Shown: positions 12,607 to 22,239 of the stretch, in pieces
How the letters are laid out: every line of letters starts with the position of its first letter
How positions within the stretch are numbered: position 1 is the stretch's first letter
NCBI RefSeq assembly: GCF_000263855.1
Contig: NZ_AJWX01000002.1
Location: 356,447 to 420,446 of the forward strand
Length of the DNA: 64,000 bases
Direction: 5' to 3'
Source: Pseudomonas sp. M47T1
GTDB lineage: Bacteria > Pseudomonadota > Gammaproteobacteria > Pseudomonadales > Pseudomonadaceae
Made by a program: the position numbers and the translations under genes
The notes under the pieces: generated by a model
Databases searched by the model: none
Told to the model about the DNA's origin: nothing
What the model saw: only the letters and a program-made list of their open reading frames with translations

Positions 12607-12633
12607 CCCAATGTTGGGATGATGGGTTATCAT
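12607..12633. promoter_or_regulatory. Two adjacent palindromes, candidate TetR operator
   Basis: CCCAA-TG-TTGGG (12607-12618) is immediately followed by ATGAT-GGGTT-ATCAT (12619-12633). Both are perfect inverted repeats. They lie in the AT-rich gap between the divergent SDR and TetR genes, where an autoregulatory operator is expected. Which gene's promoter they cover cannot be told without mapped starts. Confidence 0.45.
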
Positions 12634-12726
12634 GAATCTGAAATAAATTGTTACCTGCCTGCTGTTGTGGTTTCGGGATGTCTTGCCAACTATTCATCCT
12701 TTCAGCGTTAAAGTCTGGAGTTTAAA

Positions 12727-13326
12727 GTGTTGATAAAAACTAGAATGGGTCGGGAAGAAAAACAGCAATATACCCGCGAGAAACTTTTTGAGGCTGCCAC
12801 CGAGCTTATGGTCAGCAAGGGCTATCATGCGGCCAGCGTTAGCGATATTGCAGAAACCGCCGGCTTTTCCAAAGGCGCGTTCTTTTCCAACTTTGCCAGC
12901 AAGGCCGATTTGCTGGTGGCACTTACCCAGCGCTTCAAGGGCGTGGAGATCGATCGCCTGGCCAGTGCGCTGAGCTCAGGCGCCTCGGCTGCCGAGCTCA
13001 GCCAAGGGCTTGTGGTTTACATCGACAACCTGAAGAACAACAAGGCCTGCGTGATTCTGGACGTGGAGCTGCAACTGATCGCGGCCCGCGACGAGTCGTT
13101 CGCCCGCCACTACCACGACTTGCACCAGCAAAACAGTGAAGCGCTGGGCGAGCTGATCGAGCTGATCTTCAACCACCATGGCAAGCGCGCGCCCATGGAG
13201 CGTAGCGTCCTCGCCATGTTGTTCACCGCCTTGTCCGAAGGCTTGGTGCTGCAGGGGCACAGTGATCCGGCCCAGCAGATCAAACTGGTACTGGAAGCCC
13301 TGGTGGAGCATGCCGCGCCGCTCTGA
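12727..13326 (+). CDS. TetR/AcrR-family transcriptional regulator
   Basis: A 199-residue protein with an N-terminal TetR helix-turn-helix (REKLFEAATELMVSKGYHAA, then SVSDIAETAGFSKGAFFSNF) and an unrelated ligand-binding C-terminal domain. The GTG start at 12727 has GGAG six bases upstream, whereas the ATG six codons later has no ribosome site. By position it probably represses the divergent SDR gene and itself; the inducer is unknown. Confidence 0.88.
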   Translation: MLIKTRMGREEKQQYTREKLFEAATELMVSKGYHAASVSDIAETAGFSKGAFFSNFASKADLLVALTQRFKGVEIDRLASALSSGASAAELSQGLVVYIDNLKNNKACVILDVELQLIAARDESFARHYHDLHQQNSEALGELIELIFNHHGKRAPMERSVLAMLFTALSEGLVLQGHSDPAQQIKLVLEALVEHAAPL

Positions 13327-13401
13327 ATGTTAACCGGACGACGGGCGGTTGCTTGCTGGCAATGGGATCACTGATAATTGGTTATTGATAATTAGTGCCA
13401 G

Positions 13402-14133
13402 ATGCCAATGAATCCTGTAAGCAATTGTGTCGGCAATATTCTCGCCATCGAAGACGATCCGGTGCTGGGTGCCTATGTGCATCAGCAACTGGGCCGCTGT
13501 GGCTTCCAGGTCACTTGGTGCCAGAACGGCAGCGATGGCCTGGCCTTGGCCCGTGGTGAGGAGTTCGACGTAGTGCTGATGGATATTCTGCTGCCCGGCA
13601 TGAATGGCCTGGACGTGCTGCAGCACCTGCGTGAGCACTCGGCCACGCCCGTGATACTGATGTCGGCGCTGGGTGCTGAGGCCGACCGCATCACGGGTTT
13701 TCGCCGCGGCGCCGATGACTATTTGCCCAAGCCGTTCAGTGTCGACGAATTGCAGGTGCGGGTAGAGGCGATCATGCGCCGGGTGGCCCTGGAGCGTCGC
13801 CGTACCCAGCCACCTGCGCGGGGGGAGGCAGCAGCCGATGAGTTGTGCTTTTACGACCAGCATTCCGACATCAGTTTCAGCGGCCGTGCGGGCGGGTTGA
13901 CCCGCAGCGAGTTCCGCCTGCTGGACACCCTCAACCGCCATGCCGACGAGGTGCTGAGCAAGGCTTTCCTTTATCAGCACGTGCTGCAGCGCGGCTACGT
14001 GCAGCATGACCGCAGCCTGGACATGCACATCAGCCAAATCCGTCGAAAGCTCAAGGCCGTGGGCTACTTGGCGCGCGAAGTGCGCACGGTATGGGGCAAG
14101 GGCTATGTGTTCAGCGCCAGCGAGGCGCTGTGA
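13402..14133 (+). CDS. OmpR-family response regulator (PirR position)
   Basis: A 243-residue regulator: receiver domain with the acidic pair in LAIEDDP, phospho-acceptor in VVLMDILLPGMNG (Asp61), and a conserved Lys in DDYLPKPFS, then a winged-helix DNA-binding domain with LTRSEFRLLDTL and DMHISQIRRKLK. It overlaps the kinase gene by one base and forms a two-component system with it. In P. aeruginosa the pair next to gacS is PirR/PirS, which controls the ferric-enterobactin receptor PirA. No receptor gene follows here, so the regulon is uncertain. Start could also be the ATG two codons downstream. Confidence 0.9.
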   Translation: MPMNPVSNCVGNILAIEDDPVLGAYVHQQLGRCGFQVTWCQNGSDGLALARGEEFDVVLMDILLPGMNGLDVLQHLREHSATPVILMSALGAEADRITGFRRGADDYLPKPFSVDELQVRVEAIMRRVALERRRTQPPARGEAAADELCFYDQHSDISFSGRAGGLTRSEFRLLDTLNRHADEVLSKAFLYQHVLQRGYVQHDRSLDMHISQIRRKLKAVGYLAREVRTVWGKGYVFSASEAL

Positions 14134-15479
14134 TGCCCGGCCGTCAGTCGCTGTTCTGGAAACTGGTGGTGCTTTTGATCGGCTTCTGCCTGCTGATGAT
14201 CTGGTTGAGCTGGTCCTGGGGCCGCTACATGGAAACGCAGAACGCCTTCCTGTCCAGCGAGGCCAAGGCGCTGCTCAGCCACTATGCCGAGGATGCCGAA
14301 CGGGCCTGGGAGCGGGGCGGCACCGCTGGCGTCGACACTTGGCTGGCCGCCATGGCGCGCCAGGAGCAAGGCTGGATAGGCGTGATCGGTCGTGACCTGC
14401 AACCTTTGGGCAGCCGCGAACTGACCGACGCCCAGGCCCAGCGCATGACGTTCCTGCGCGGCCTGGACTGGCCGGTGAGCCGTCGCAGCCTGGGCCTGCC
14501 CTGGCTGCGCGTGCCGTTCGCGCACCACCCCCAGGCCGGCAGCCTGGTGATTGAGTTGCCCGAGCGCCTGATGCCTGGCCGCTACGCCTTGCTGTGGCAC
14601 GTGAGCATCACCGGCATCATCCCCGGGCTGTTCACCTTTCTATTGTGCGTGGGCCTGTACCGCTTGCTGATCGCGCCGCTCAACCGCCTGCGCGAACAGG
14701 CCAACGCCTGGCGCGCCGACCCCTTGCAAGGCCGCCTGACCGCCCAGGCCACCAGCCGCGCCGACGAGTTGGGCGAACTGGGCCGCGCCTTCGACCACAT
14801 GGCCGAGCACCTGCAAAGCACCGTGGCCCTGCAACGCCAGCTATTGCGCGATCTGTCCCATGAGTTGCGCACGCCGCTGAGCCGCCTGCGCGTGGCCAGC
14901 GACAGCGAGCAGGACTGCGCGCGCCTGCGTGACCGCGTACAGCGCGAGGTGCAGGGCATGCAGCGCCTGGTCGACGACACCCTGCAACTGGCCTGGCTGG
15001 ACACCGAACGCAAGGCACCGGCGCTGGAGCCCATCCAGGTGCAGGCGCTGTGGGACATGCTGGTGGAAAATGCGTGTTACGAAAGCGGCTGGCCCGTCAG
15101 CCAACTGCACTGCACGGTCAGCGCCGACTGCTGGGTGCAGGGCAACCTCAACGCGTTGGCCCAGGCCCTGGAAAACATTTTGCGCAACGCCATTCGTCAT
15201 TCGCCGCCCCAGGGCGTGATCAGCCTGCATGCCCGCCGCGAGGGCGACGAGTGGCTGCTGTTGCTGGAGGATCAGGGCGGCGGTGTGGCGGATGGCGATC
15301 TTGAACGCATCTTTCATCCTTTTATCCGCCTGGATGGCGCCCGGCCGGGTGACGGCGGTTTTGGCCTGGGCCTGAGCATCGCCCGCAACGCCCTGGCCCG
15401 GCAGGGCGGGGCTTTGTGGGCGCAGAACACCGGCGCGGGCCTGCGCCTGAACCTGCGCGTGCCGGCTACTTATAGCTGA
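14133..15479 (+). CDS. Sensor histidine kinase (PirS position)
   Basis: A 448-residue membrane kinase: TM1 near residues 9-27, a periplasmic sensor of about 125 residues, TM2 near 155-178, a HAMP linker, HisKA with RDLSHELRTPLSRL (His243), and HATPase with ENILRNAIRHSP and GFGLGLSIARN. The last TM is followed by LYRLLIAPLNRLREQ. It starts one base into the regulator's stop (TGATG). Its periplasmic domain is short and carries no recognisable ligand motif. By position it is the partner of the preceding regulator. Confidence 0.9.
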   Translation: MPGRQSLFWKLVVLLIGFCLLMIWLSWSWGRYMETQNAFLSSEAKALLSHYAEDAERAWERGGTAGVDTWLAAMARQEQGWIGVIGRDLQPLGSRELTDAQAQRMTFLRGLDWPVSRRSLGLPWLRVPFAHHPQAGSLVIELPERLMPGRYALLWHVSITGIIPGLFTFLLCVGLYRLLIAPLNRLREQANAWRADPLQGRLTAQATSRADELGELGRAFDHMAEHLQSTVALQRQLLRDLSHELRTPLSRLRVASDSEQDCARLRDRVQREVQGMQRLVDDTLQLAWLDTERKAPALEPIQVQALWDMLVENACYESGWPVSQLHCTVSADCWVQGNLNALAQALENILRNAIRHSPPQGVISLHARREGDEWLLLLEDQGGGVADGDLERIFHPFIRLDGARPGDGGFGLGLSIARNALARQGGALWAQNTGAGLRLNLRVPATYS

Positions 15480-15568
15480 ATGGAATTAGTGCTGCACTTT
15501 GCGTGATATGGCCTCGGGACGTTTGCCGGTATGATAGGCGGCCCCGCAGTCCGGATTGCGAAGACGCC

Positions 15569-16471
15569 ATGACCCTGCAGTACCCAACCATCGCCGATTG
15601 CGTCGGCAACACGCCGCTGGTGCGCTTGCAGCGCCTGGCCGGTGAAACCAGCAACATTCTTTTGCTCAAGCTGGAAGGCAATAACCCGGCAGGTTCCGTG
15701 AAGGACCGCCCGGCGCTGTCGATGATTACCCGCGCCCAAGCACGTGGGCAGATCCAGCCCGGCGACACCCTGATCGAAGCGACCTCCGGCAACACGGGTA
15801 TTGCCCTGGCCATGGCGGCTGCAATCAAGGGCTACAAGATGGTCCTGATCATGCCCGACAACTCCACCGCCGAGCGCAAGGCCGCCATGACCGCCTATGG
15901 CGCCGAGCTGATCCTGGTGACCAAGGAACAGGGCATGGAAGGCGCCCGCGACCTGGCTGAACGCCTGCAGGCCGAAGGCCGCGGCAAGGTGCTGGACCAG
16001 TTTGCCAACGGTGACAACCCCGAGGCCCACTACGTCAGCACCGGCCCGGAAATCTGGCAGCAGACCAACGGCACCATCACCCATTTCGTCAGTTCCATGG
16101 GTACCACCGGTACCATCATGGGGACCTCGCGCTATCTCAAGGAGCAGAACCCTGACGTGCAGATCGTCGGCCTGCAGCCGATGGAAGGCTCGGCCATCCC
16201 CGGCATCCGCCGCTGGCCCACCCAATACCTGCCCAAAATTTACCAGGCTGACCGCGTTGACCGCATCGTCGACATGGCCCAGGCCGAAGCCGAAGATGTC
16301 ACACGCCGCCTGGCGCGCGAGGAAGGCATCTTCTGCGGCGTATCCTCGGGCGGTGCCGTGGCGGCCATGCTGCGCTTGTCCCGGGAAGTGGAGAACGCCA
16401 CCATCGTGGCGATCATCTGCGACCGCGGCGACCGCTACCTGTCCAGCGGCATTTTCGATGCGCCCAACTGA
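15569..16471 (+). CDS. cysM: Cysteine synthase B (O-acetylserine sulfhydrylase)
   Basis: A 300-residue PLP enzyme that makes cysteine from O-acetylserine and sulfide or thiosulfate. The PLP lysine is in [11 protein letters not shown] near residue 43; the substrate loop [13 protein letters not shown] and phosphate loop [13 protein letters not shown] are clear. The CysM rather than CysK assignment rests on [14 protein letters not shown], typical of the B isozyme. The frame is open 66 bases upstream, but [18 protein letters not shown] is the family start. It overlaps rlmD by one base (TGATG). Confidence 0.94.
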   Translation: MTLQYPTIADCVGNTPLVRLQRLAGETSNILLLKLEGNNPAGSVKDRPALSMITRAQARGQIQPGDTLIEATSGNTGIALAMAAAIKGYKMVLIMPDNSTAERKAAMTAYGAELILVTKEQGMEGARDLAERLQAEGRGKVLDQFANGDNPEAHYVSTGPEIWQQTNGTITHFVSSMGTTGTIMGTSRYLKEQNPDVQIVGLQPMEGSAIPGIRRWPTQYLPKIYQADRVDRIVDMAQAEAEDVTRRLAREEGIFCGVSSGGAVAAMLRLSREVENATIVAIICDRGDRYLSSGIFDAPN

Positions 16472-17853
16472 TGGCTAAGAAGAATGTCGGCCTGCGCTTT
16501 CAGCCAACGGGCGGTCAGCGCGCCGTGCAGGTGCCCACGGGCAAGAAGCAGCGCCTGGATATCGAACGCCTGAGCAACGACGGCCGCGGCATTGCCTTCC
16601 TGGAAGGGCGCACCTGGTTCGTGCTGGGCGCCCTGGCCGGCGAGCAGGTAGAAGCACGTGTGCTCAACGCCCACGGCAAGGTGGTGGAGGCACGCACCGA
16701 AAAGGTGCTCAAGGCCAGCGCCATGCGCCGTCCCGCCCCCTGCGCCCACGCCGACCGCTGCGGCGGTTGCAGCGTGCAGCACGTGCCGCGCGAAGAACAG
16801 TTGGCACTCAAACAGCGCATGCTCGCCGAGCACCTGCAGCGTGCCGGTAACATTGCCCCGCCACAGTGGGATACGCCGCTGACCGGGCCCGAATTCGGCT
16901 ACCGCCGCCGCGCCCGCGTGGCCGTGCGCTGGGACATCAAGGCGCGCAAACTGGACGTGGGTTTCCGTGCCGCCGCCAGCCAGGACATCGTGGCCATCGT
17001 CGATTGCCCGGTGCTGGTACAGCCCTTGCAGCCGATCATGAGCGGTTTGCCCGCCGTGCTTCAGGGCTTGAACAAACCCCAGGCCATCGGCCACGTGGAA
17101 CTGTTCGCCGGCACCGCGTTGTGCGTGCTGGTGCGCCACACCGCGGCGTTGCCCGAAGCTGACCTGCAAGCCCTGCAAGGGTTCTGCGCCGAGCATGGTG
17201 CGCAGTTGTGGTTGCAGGGCGATGGCCAGCCGCAGCCGGTGGACAGCGACGCGGCGCTGGGCTTTGCCCTGGCACCCTGGAACCTGACGCTGGCGTACCG
17301 CCCCGGGGACTTCGTGCAGGTCAACGAGGCGGTCAATACCTTGATGGTGGAGCAGGCCCTGGCCTGGCTCGCACCGCAACCCCAGGAGCGGGTTCTGGAT
17401 CTATTCTGTGGTTTGGGCAACTTTGCCTTGCCACTGGCCACCCGGGTGAAAGAGGTGGTGGCGGTTGAAGGCGTGCAGGCCATGGTGGACCGGGCGGCAG
17501 CCAATGCGCTCAGCAACAATCTGCATAACGTAAAGGTTTTTCAGGCCGATTTGTCCCAGCCGCTGGCGGGTTCGGATTGGGCCGCCGGGGGCTTTTCTGC
17601 GGTACTCTTGGACCCACCGCGCGACGGTGCTTTCGAGGTGGTCAGGAACATCCCGGCACTGGGTGCCAAGCGATTGGTGTATGTGTCCTGCAACCCGGCA
17701 ACTTTGGCACGCGACGCGGTCGAATTGATCAAGCAGGGCTACCGGTTAAAACGTGCCGCAATCCTCGATATGTTCCCCCAGACAGCGCATGTCGAGGCGA
17801 TGGCGTTATTTGAAGCGGACCAGGACGGTCCGTCTAATCCGACTGGTGCTTGA
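16471..17853 (+). CDS. rlmD: 23S rRNA (uracil-1939-C5)-methyltransferase RlmD
   Basis: A 460-residue SAM enzyme (formerly RumA). It starts with a TRAM-like RNA-binding domain ([20 protein letters not shown]), then an iron-sulfur cysteine cluster [10 protein letters not shown] with a later cysteine in IVDCPV. The methyltransferase core shows [16 protein letters not shown] for SAM binding and [14 protein letters not shown] with the catalytic cysteine. Length fits the family. It is coupled to cysM; relA starts 83 bases later with its own ribosome site. Confidence 0.95.
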   Translation: MAKKNVGLRFQPTGGQRAVQVPTGKKQRLDIERLSNDGRGIAFLEGRTWFVLGALAGEQVEARVLNAHGKVVEARTEKVLKASAMRRPAPCAHADRCGGCSVQHVPREEQLALKQRMLAEHLQRAGNIAPPQWDTPLTGPEFGYRRRARVAVRWDIKARKLDVGFRAAASQDIVAIVDCPVLVQPLQPIMSGLPAVLQGLNKPQAIGHVELFAGTALCVLVRHTAALPEADLQALQGFCAEHGAQLWLQGDGQPQPVDSDAALGFALAPWNLTLAYRPGDFVQVNEAVNTLMVEQALAWLAPQPQERVLDLFCGLGNFALPLATRVKEVVAVEGVQAMVDRAAANALSNNLHNVKVFQADLSQPLAGSDWAAGGFSAVLLDPPRDGAFEVVRNIPALGAKRLVYVSCNPATLARDAVELIKQGYRLKRAAILDMFPQTAHVEAMALFEADQDGPSNPTGA

Positions 17854-17936
17854 AAGCAGGACCTTCGCCGGCCCAGCGAAGGTCAAAGCCAGCGATCTGT
17901 TGATGCGTTAGCAACGCGTCATAGGGAAGGTAAAAG

Positions 17937-20183
17937 ATGGTACAGGTGAGAGCACACCAGCCGATCAACACTGACGGCAGTATCAATCTCGATGCATGGC
18001 TCGATCATATTGTCAGCGTCGATCTGGCGCTGGACCGTGAAGCCCTGAAGACGGCCTGCGAGTTCGCCCTGCAGGCCGAACAGCAAGGCAACAAGGCCAA
18101 GCATTCGTGGGCCGACGGCACCTCGTGTTTCCAGGCGGGCCTGGAAATCGCTGAAATTCTCGCCGACCTCAAGCTGGACCAGGACACCCTGGTGGCCGCG
18201 GTAATCTACCGCGCCGTGCGTGAGGGTCGCGTTACCCTGGCCGACGTGGGCCAGCGCTTCGGTGCGCTGGTGGCCAAGCTGATCGACGGTGTGCTGCGCA
18301 TGGCCGCCATCAGCGCCAGCCTCAGCCCGCGCCAGTCGCTGGTGCTGGGCAGCCAGGGGCAGGTGGAAAACCTGCGCAAGATGCTGGTGGCCATGGTCGA
18401 CGACGTGCGCGTGGCGCTGATCAAGCTGGCCGAACGCACCTGCGCCATCCGCGCGGTGAAAAACGCCGACGAAGAGAAGCGCAACCGCGTGGCCCGCGAG
18501 GTGTTCGACATCTATGCGCCGCTGGCCCACCGCCTGGGCATCGGCCATATCAAGTGGGAGCTGGAGGACCTGTCCTTCCGTTACCTTGAGCCCGACCAGT
18601 ACAAACAGATCGCCAAGCTGCTGCACGAGCGGCGGCTGGACCGCGAGCGCTTTATCAGCGACGTGATGACCCAGTTGCAGAACGAACTGCTGGCCACCGG
18701 CGTGAAGGCCGACATCAGCGGCCGCGCCAAGCATATCTATTCCATCTGGCGCAAAATGCAGCGCAAGGGCCTGGAGTTCAGCCAGATCTACGACGTGCGC
18801 GCCGTGCGCGTGCTGGTGCCGGAAATGCGCGACTGCTACACCGCGCTGGGCATCGTCCACACCCTGTGGCGGCACATTCCCAAGGAGTTCGACGACTACA
18901 TCGCCAACCCCAAGGAAAACGGCTACCGCTCGCTGCACACCGCCGTGATCGGCCCCGAGGGCAAGGTGCTGGAGGTGCAGATCCGCACCCACGCCATGCA
19001 CGAAGAGGCCGAGCTGGGCGTGTGCGCGCACTGGCGCTACAAGGGCACTGACGTCAAGTCGGGGTCCAACCACTACGAAGAGAAAATCTCGTGGTTGCGC
19101 CAGGTGCTGGAATGGCACGAAGAACTGGGCGACATTGGCGGCCTGGCCGAACAGCTGCGCGTGGACATCGAGCCTGACCGCGTTTACGTGTTCACCCCCG
19201 ACGGCCACGCCATCGACCTGCCCAAGGGCGCCACCCCGCTGGACTTTGCCTACCGGGTGCACACCGAGATTGGCCACAACTGCCGTGGCGCCAAGATCAA
19301 CGGCCGCATCGTGCCGCTCAACTACAGCCTGCAGACCGGCGAGCAGGTGGAAATCATCACCAGCAAGCACGGCACGCCGAGTCGCGACTGGCTGAACTCC
19401 AACCTGGGCTACGTGACCACCTCGCGGGCCCGGGCCAAGATCGTTCACTGGTTCAAACTGCAGGCGCGCGACCAGAACGTGGCTGCCGGCAAGACCTTGC
19501 TGGAGCGTGAGCTGAGTCGCCTGGGCCTGCCCCAGGTGGACTTCGAGCAGTTGGCCGAAAAAGCCAACCACAAGACCGCCGAGGACATGTTCGCAGCCCT
19601 TGGCGCGGGCGACCTGCGCCTGGCACACCTGGTCAACATGGCCCAGCAACTGGTGGAGCCGGAGCGCGGCAACGAGCAACTGGAACTGATACCGCGCAAG
19701 TCCAGCACCGGTTACAAACCGGGCAAGCGTGGCGATATCCAGATCCAGGGCGTGGGCAACCTGATGACGCAAATGGCCGGCTGCTGCCAGCCATTGCCGG
19801 GCGACGCCATTGTTGGCTACATCACCCAGGGCCGCGGCGTCAGCATTCACCGCCAGGACTGCGCCTCGGTGCTGCAACTGTCGGGTCGCGAGCCTGAGCG
19901 CATCATCCAGGTCAGCTGGGGCCCGGTGCCGGTGCTCACCTACCCGGTGGACATCATCATCCGTGCCTACGACCGTTCCGGCTTGTTGCGTGACGTGTCC
20001 CAGGTGCTGCTCAACGAGCGCATCAACGTGCTGGCGGTGAATACCCGGTCGAACAAGGAAGACAATACCGCGCTGATGTCGCTGACCATCGAGATCCCCG
20101 GCCTGGACGCCCTGGGGCGCTTGCTGGGGCGCATCTCGCAGTTACCTAACATCATCGAGACCCGCCGTAACCGTACGCCTTGA
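17937..20183 (+). CDS. relA: GTP pyrophosphokinase RelA ((p)ppGpp synthetase I)
   Basis: RelA makes (p)ppGpp on stalled ribosomes. The 748-residue product has the full order: N-terminal pseudo-hydrolase, synthetase (YDVRAVRVLVPEMRDCYTAL and FDDYIANPKENGYRSLHT near residue 325), TGS (RVYVFTPDGHAIDLPKGATP), zinc/helical region (GCCQPLPGD) and C-terminal ACT (VDIIIRAYDRSGLLRDVSQV). The hydrolase HD motif is replaced by VIYRAVREG, so it cannot hydrolyse ppGpp, as is normal for RelA and unlike SpoT. ATG has AGGGAAGG upstream. Confidence 0.96.
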   Translation: MVQVRAHQPINTDGSINLDAWLDHIVSVDLALDREALKTACEFALQAEQQGNKAKHSWADGTSCFQAGLEIAEILADLKLDQDTLVAAVIYRAVREGRVTLADVGQRFGALVAKLIDGVLRMAAISASLSPRQSLVLGSQGQVENLRKMLVAMVDDVRVALIKLAERTCAIRAVKNADEEKRNRVAREVFDIYAPLAHRLGIGHIKWELEDLSFRYLEPDQYKQIAKLLHERRLDRERFISDVMTQLQNELLATGVKADISGRAKHIYSIWRKMQRKGLEFSQIYDVRAVRVLVPEMRDCYTALGIVHTLWRHIPKEFDDYIANPKENGYRSLHTAVIGPEGKVLEVQIRTHAMHEEAELGVCAHWRYKGTDVKSGSNHYEEKISWLRQVLEWHEELGDIGGLAEQLRVDIEPDRVYVFTPDGHAIDLPKGATPLDFAYRVHTEIGHNCRGAKINGRIVPLNYSLQTGEQVEIITSKHGTPSRDWLNSNLGYVTTSRARAKIVHWFKLQARDQNVAAGKTLLERELSRLGLPQVDFEQLAEKANHKTAEDMFAALGAGDLRLAHLVNMAQQLVEPERGNEQLELIPRKSSTGYKPGKRGDIQIQGVGNLMTQMAGCCQPLPGDAIVGYITQGRGVSIHRQDCASVLQLSGREPERIIQVSWGPVPVLTYPVDIIIRAYDRSGLLRDVSQVLLNERINVLAVNTRSNKEDNTALMSLTIEIPGLDALGRLLGRISQLPNIIETRRNRTP

Positions 20184-20188
20184 GGCGT

Positions 20189-20236
20189 AGCTGCAAGCTG
20201 CAAGCCGAGCGCGTACTGCTTGCAGCTTGAAGCTGC
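20189..20236. repeat. AGCTGCAAGC-type inverted repeat between relA and mazG
   Basis: AGCTGCAAGCTGCAAGC (20189-20205) is mirrored, with one mismatch, by GCTTGCAGCTTGAAGCT (20218-20234). This is a second family of Pseudomonas intergenic repeat, distinct from the GGGAGC type. It sits between two genes that point the same way and could act as an RNA stem protecting or ending the relA transcript. Confidence 0.75.
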
Positions 20237-20252
20237 GACCCAAAGGAGCCCC

Positions 20253-21086
20253 ATGTATCAACTCAAAGATTTGCTGAGCCTCATGGCCCGCCTGCGTGAC
20301 CCGCAATACGGTTGCCCGTGGGACATCAAGCAGACCTACGCCACCATCGTCCCCTATACGCTGGAAGAGGCCTACGAAGTCGCCGACGCCATCGAACGCA
20401 GCGATTTCGAGCACTTGCAGGGCGAGCTGGGCGACCTGCTGTTCCAAGTGGTGTACTACAGCCAACTGGCCCGCGAGGAAGGGCGGTTCGAGTTCGATGG
20501 TGTGGTCGACAGCATCACCCGCAAACTGATCCGTCGCCACCCCCATGTGTTCCCCACGGGTGACCTCTACGCGCCCCTGGACACCCCGCGCTTGACCGAA
20601 GAACAGGTCAAGCATCGCTGGGAAGAGATCAAGGCCCAGGAGCGCGCCGAGAAGGCCAAGGCCCCGGAACAGTTGTCTCTGCTCGATGACGTTCCCCAGG
20701 CCTTGCCGGCCTTGGCCCGATCGGCCAAGCTGCAAAAGCGCGCCGCTGGCGTTGGCTTTGACTGGCCCGCCGCGCTACCGGTGCTGGACAAGGTGCGCGA
20801 AGAACTGGACGAAGTGCTGGAAGCCATGGCCGGCGATGACAAGGACGCGGTGGCCGAGGAGATCGGCGACCTGCTGTTCAGCGTGGTCAACCTGGCCCGT
20901 CACCTCAAGGTCGATCCGGAAAACGCCCTGCGTGGCGCCAACGGTAAATTCGACAGGCGCTTCCGTTTTATCGAACAGGCATTGCGCGACACCCACCGTC
21001 CCATTGAAGATTGCACCCTCGACGAATTGGACGCCCTGTGGGGTGAAGCCAAACGCCAGGAAAAGAACCTGCCCAGCTGTGGCTGA
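20253..21086 (+). CDS. mazG: Nucleoside triphosphate pyrophosphohydrolase MazG
   Basis: A 277-residue protein with two MazG domains: the first with RDPQYGCPWDIKQTYATIVPYTLEEAYEV and LQGELGDLLFQVV, the second with VREELDEVLEA and AEEIGDLLFSVVNLARHL. The EExxE/ExxD metal-binding helices are intact in both. MazG hydrolyses NTPs and dNTPs to monophosphates, clearing non-canonical nucleotides, and in E. coli lowers ppGpp. Its place right behind relA is conserved. Start at 20253 has AAAGGAG seven bases upstream; the longer frame would begin in the repeat. Confidence 0.95.
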   Translation: MYQLKDLLSLMARLRDPQYGCPWDIKQTYATIVPYTLEEAYEVADAIERSDFEHLQGELGDLLFQVVYYSQLAREEGRFEFDGVVDSITRKLIRRHPHVFPTGDLYAPLDTPRLTEEQVKHRWEEIKAQERAEKAKAPEQLSLLDDVPQALPALARSAKLQKRAAGVGFDWPAALPVLDKVREELDEVLEAMAGDDKDAVAEEIGDLLFSVVNLARHLKVDPENALRGANGKFDRRFRFIEQALRDTHRPIEDCTLDELDALWGEAKRQEKNLPSCG

Positions 21087-21112
21087 GCCCGTTGCATAAG
21101 TGAGCACGTACC

Positions 21113-21652
21113 ATGAGCCTTTCCCTTCGTGACCAATTGCTGAAAGCCGGTCTGGTCAACCATAAGCAGGTCAAGCAAGTCAGCAAGACCCAGCAGAAAC
21201 AGAAACGCCTGGAGCAAAAAGGCCAGGTGGAAGTCGATGACACCCAGCAGCGCCTGGCCCAGGAAGCGATGGCCGAGAAGGTCAAGCGCGACCAGGAGCT
21301 CAATCGCCAGCAGCAGGAAAAGGCCGAGCAGAAGGCCCGTGCCGCCCAGGTCAAGCAATTGATCGAAGTGTCGCGCCTGCCCAAGCTGACCACCGAGGAC
21401 TACTACAACTTCGTCGACGACAAGAAGGTCAAGCGCCTGTCGGTCAACGCCTTGATGCGCGCCAAGCTCAGCTCCGGCTCGCTGTCCATCGTGCACCACA
21501 ACGGTGGTTACGAGGTGATTCCTCGCGAAGCCGCCCTGAAGATTCAGGAGCGCGCACCGGAGCGTATCGTGCTGCTCAACGTGGTGACCGAAGAGCCGGA
21601 CGCGGATGACCCGTACGCGGCGTACGTGATCCCTGATGACCTGATGTGGTAA
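21113..21652 (+). CDS. DUF2058 protein (YaiL-like)
   Basis: A 179-residue protein: N-terminal LSLRDQLLKAGLVNHKQVKQ, a highly charged coiled-coil from about residue 30 to 85 (rich in K, Q, E, R), and a C-terminal beta domain with TTEDYYNFVDDKKVKRL and HHNGGYEVIPREAALKI. This is the DUF2058/YaiL family, associated with nucleoprotein or polysome fractions but without a proven function. It follows mazG by 26 bases and is closed by a strong terminator. Confidence 0.85.
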   Translation: MSLSLRDQLLKAGLVNHKQVKQVSKTQQKQKRLEQKGQVEVDDTQQRLAQEAMAEKVKRDQELNRQQQEKAEQKARAAQVKQLIEVSRLPKLTTEDYYNFVDDKKVKRLSVNALMRAKLSSGSLSIVHHNGGYEVIPREAALKIQERAPERIVLLNVVTEEPDADDPYAAYVIPDDLMW

Positions 21653-21666
21653 CGCCGCTGTAAAAC

Positions 21667-21693
21667 AAAACCCCGCCTAGGCGGGGTTTTTTG
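21667..21693 (+). terminator. Rho-independent terminator after DUF2058 gene
   Basis: The 24-base palindrome AAAACCCCGCC/GGCGGGGTTTT (21667-21690) followed by TTG ends the relA-mazG-DUF2058 run. Its symmetry lets it serve the convergent 60-residue gene as well. Confidence 0.93.
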
Positions 21694-21721
21694 TTGAAGG
21701 CAGAAAAGAGGTAACCATGAA

Positions 21722-21904
21722 TTATTGCTGGAAGCGCTGCGCTTCGAGGTTTTCCAGCTCGGCCTTATAGCTGTGGGCGTCGTTCTCGTTGTGGAACATG
21801 CCGACCAGCAGGTCTTGTTGATACACGTCCCAGATACGGATGCCAGCGGCGAGGCCTTCGTGGGACATATGTGAATCGTCGCGTTCGGTTACTTTTACAG
21901 TCAT
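21722..21904 (-). CDS. Small hypothetical protein (60 residues)
   Basis: Sixty residues beginning MTVKVTERDDSHMSHEGLAA and ending with a charged helix rich in E, K, A and Q. It has no membrane segment or known motif. The start at 21904 has GGAG eight bases upstream. The segment GIRIWDVYQQDLLVGMFHNE looks like a small alpha/beta domain. It has an AT-rich upstream region suited to a promoter. I believe similar small proteins occur in other pseudomonads but cannot name the family. Confidence 0.7.
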   Translation of the reverse strand: MTVKVTERDDSHMSHEGLAAGIRIWDVYQQDLLVGMFHNENDAHSYKAELENLEAQRFQQ

Positions 21905-22193
21905 TTGAAAGCTCCAATTTCTCAAGTTCTGCAGCAAGGCTCTGCAGGACTCTTTTATAGAATTTGGTAGCTTCCTAAGTAAATACCTAATTTTTGCAAC
22001 GATTTCTTGCGAGAACTGCACGAATGGCCGAAAGGCCCGTGCTTGGCGGCCTGCGGCGGTTTGTCGCACCTTGTGCAAGCATCATGAAAGTATCTTCATC
22101 TTCCCATTCGGAACTCATTTTCCGTGTGGCCGATTAAACGCCAAGGCTGCGGGGCCGCCGGCCTGATGGTGGCAATTCGTGTTGTCCATGAAA

Positions 22194-22221
22194 AAGCCCC
22201 GCGGGTGTTTGCCGGCGGGGC
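22194..22221 (-). terminator. Rho-independent terminator of bfr
   Basis: On the minus strand an AGCCCCGC-CGG / CCC-GCGGGGCT stem closes a CAAACA-type loop and is followed by a T run. It lies 19 bases after the bfr stop. Confidence 0.88.
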
Positions 22222-22239
22222 TGTTGGGGCAGGGCAGGA

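Noticed and set aside
17919..19877. 652-codon open frame on the minus strand opposite relA
   Set aside because: Histidine- and valine-rich composition is the usual antisense shadow of a GC-rich gene; relA on the other strand has full family support.
20189..20236. Reading the relA-mazG inverted repeat as a terminator
   Set aside because: No T run on the plus strand and a weak loop; it fits a known intergenic repeat family better.
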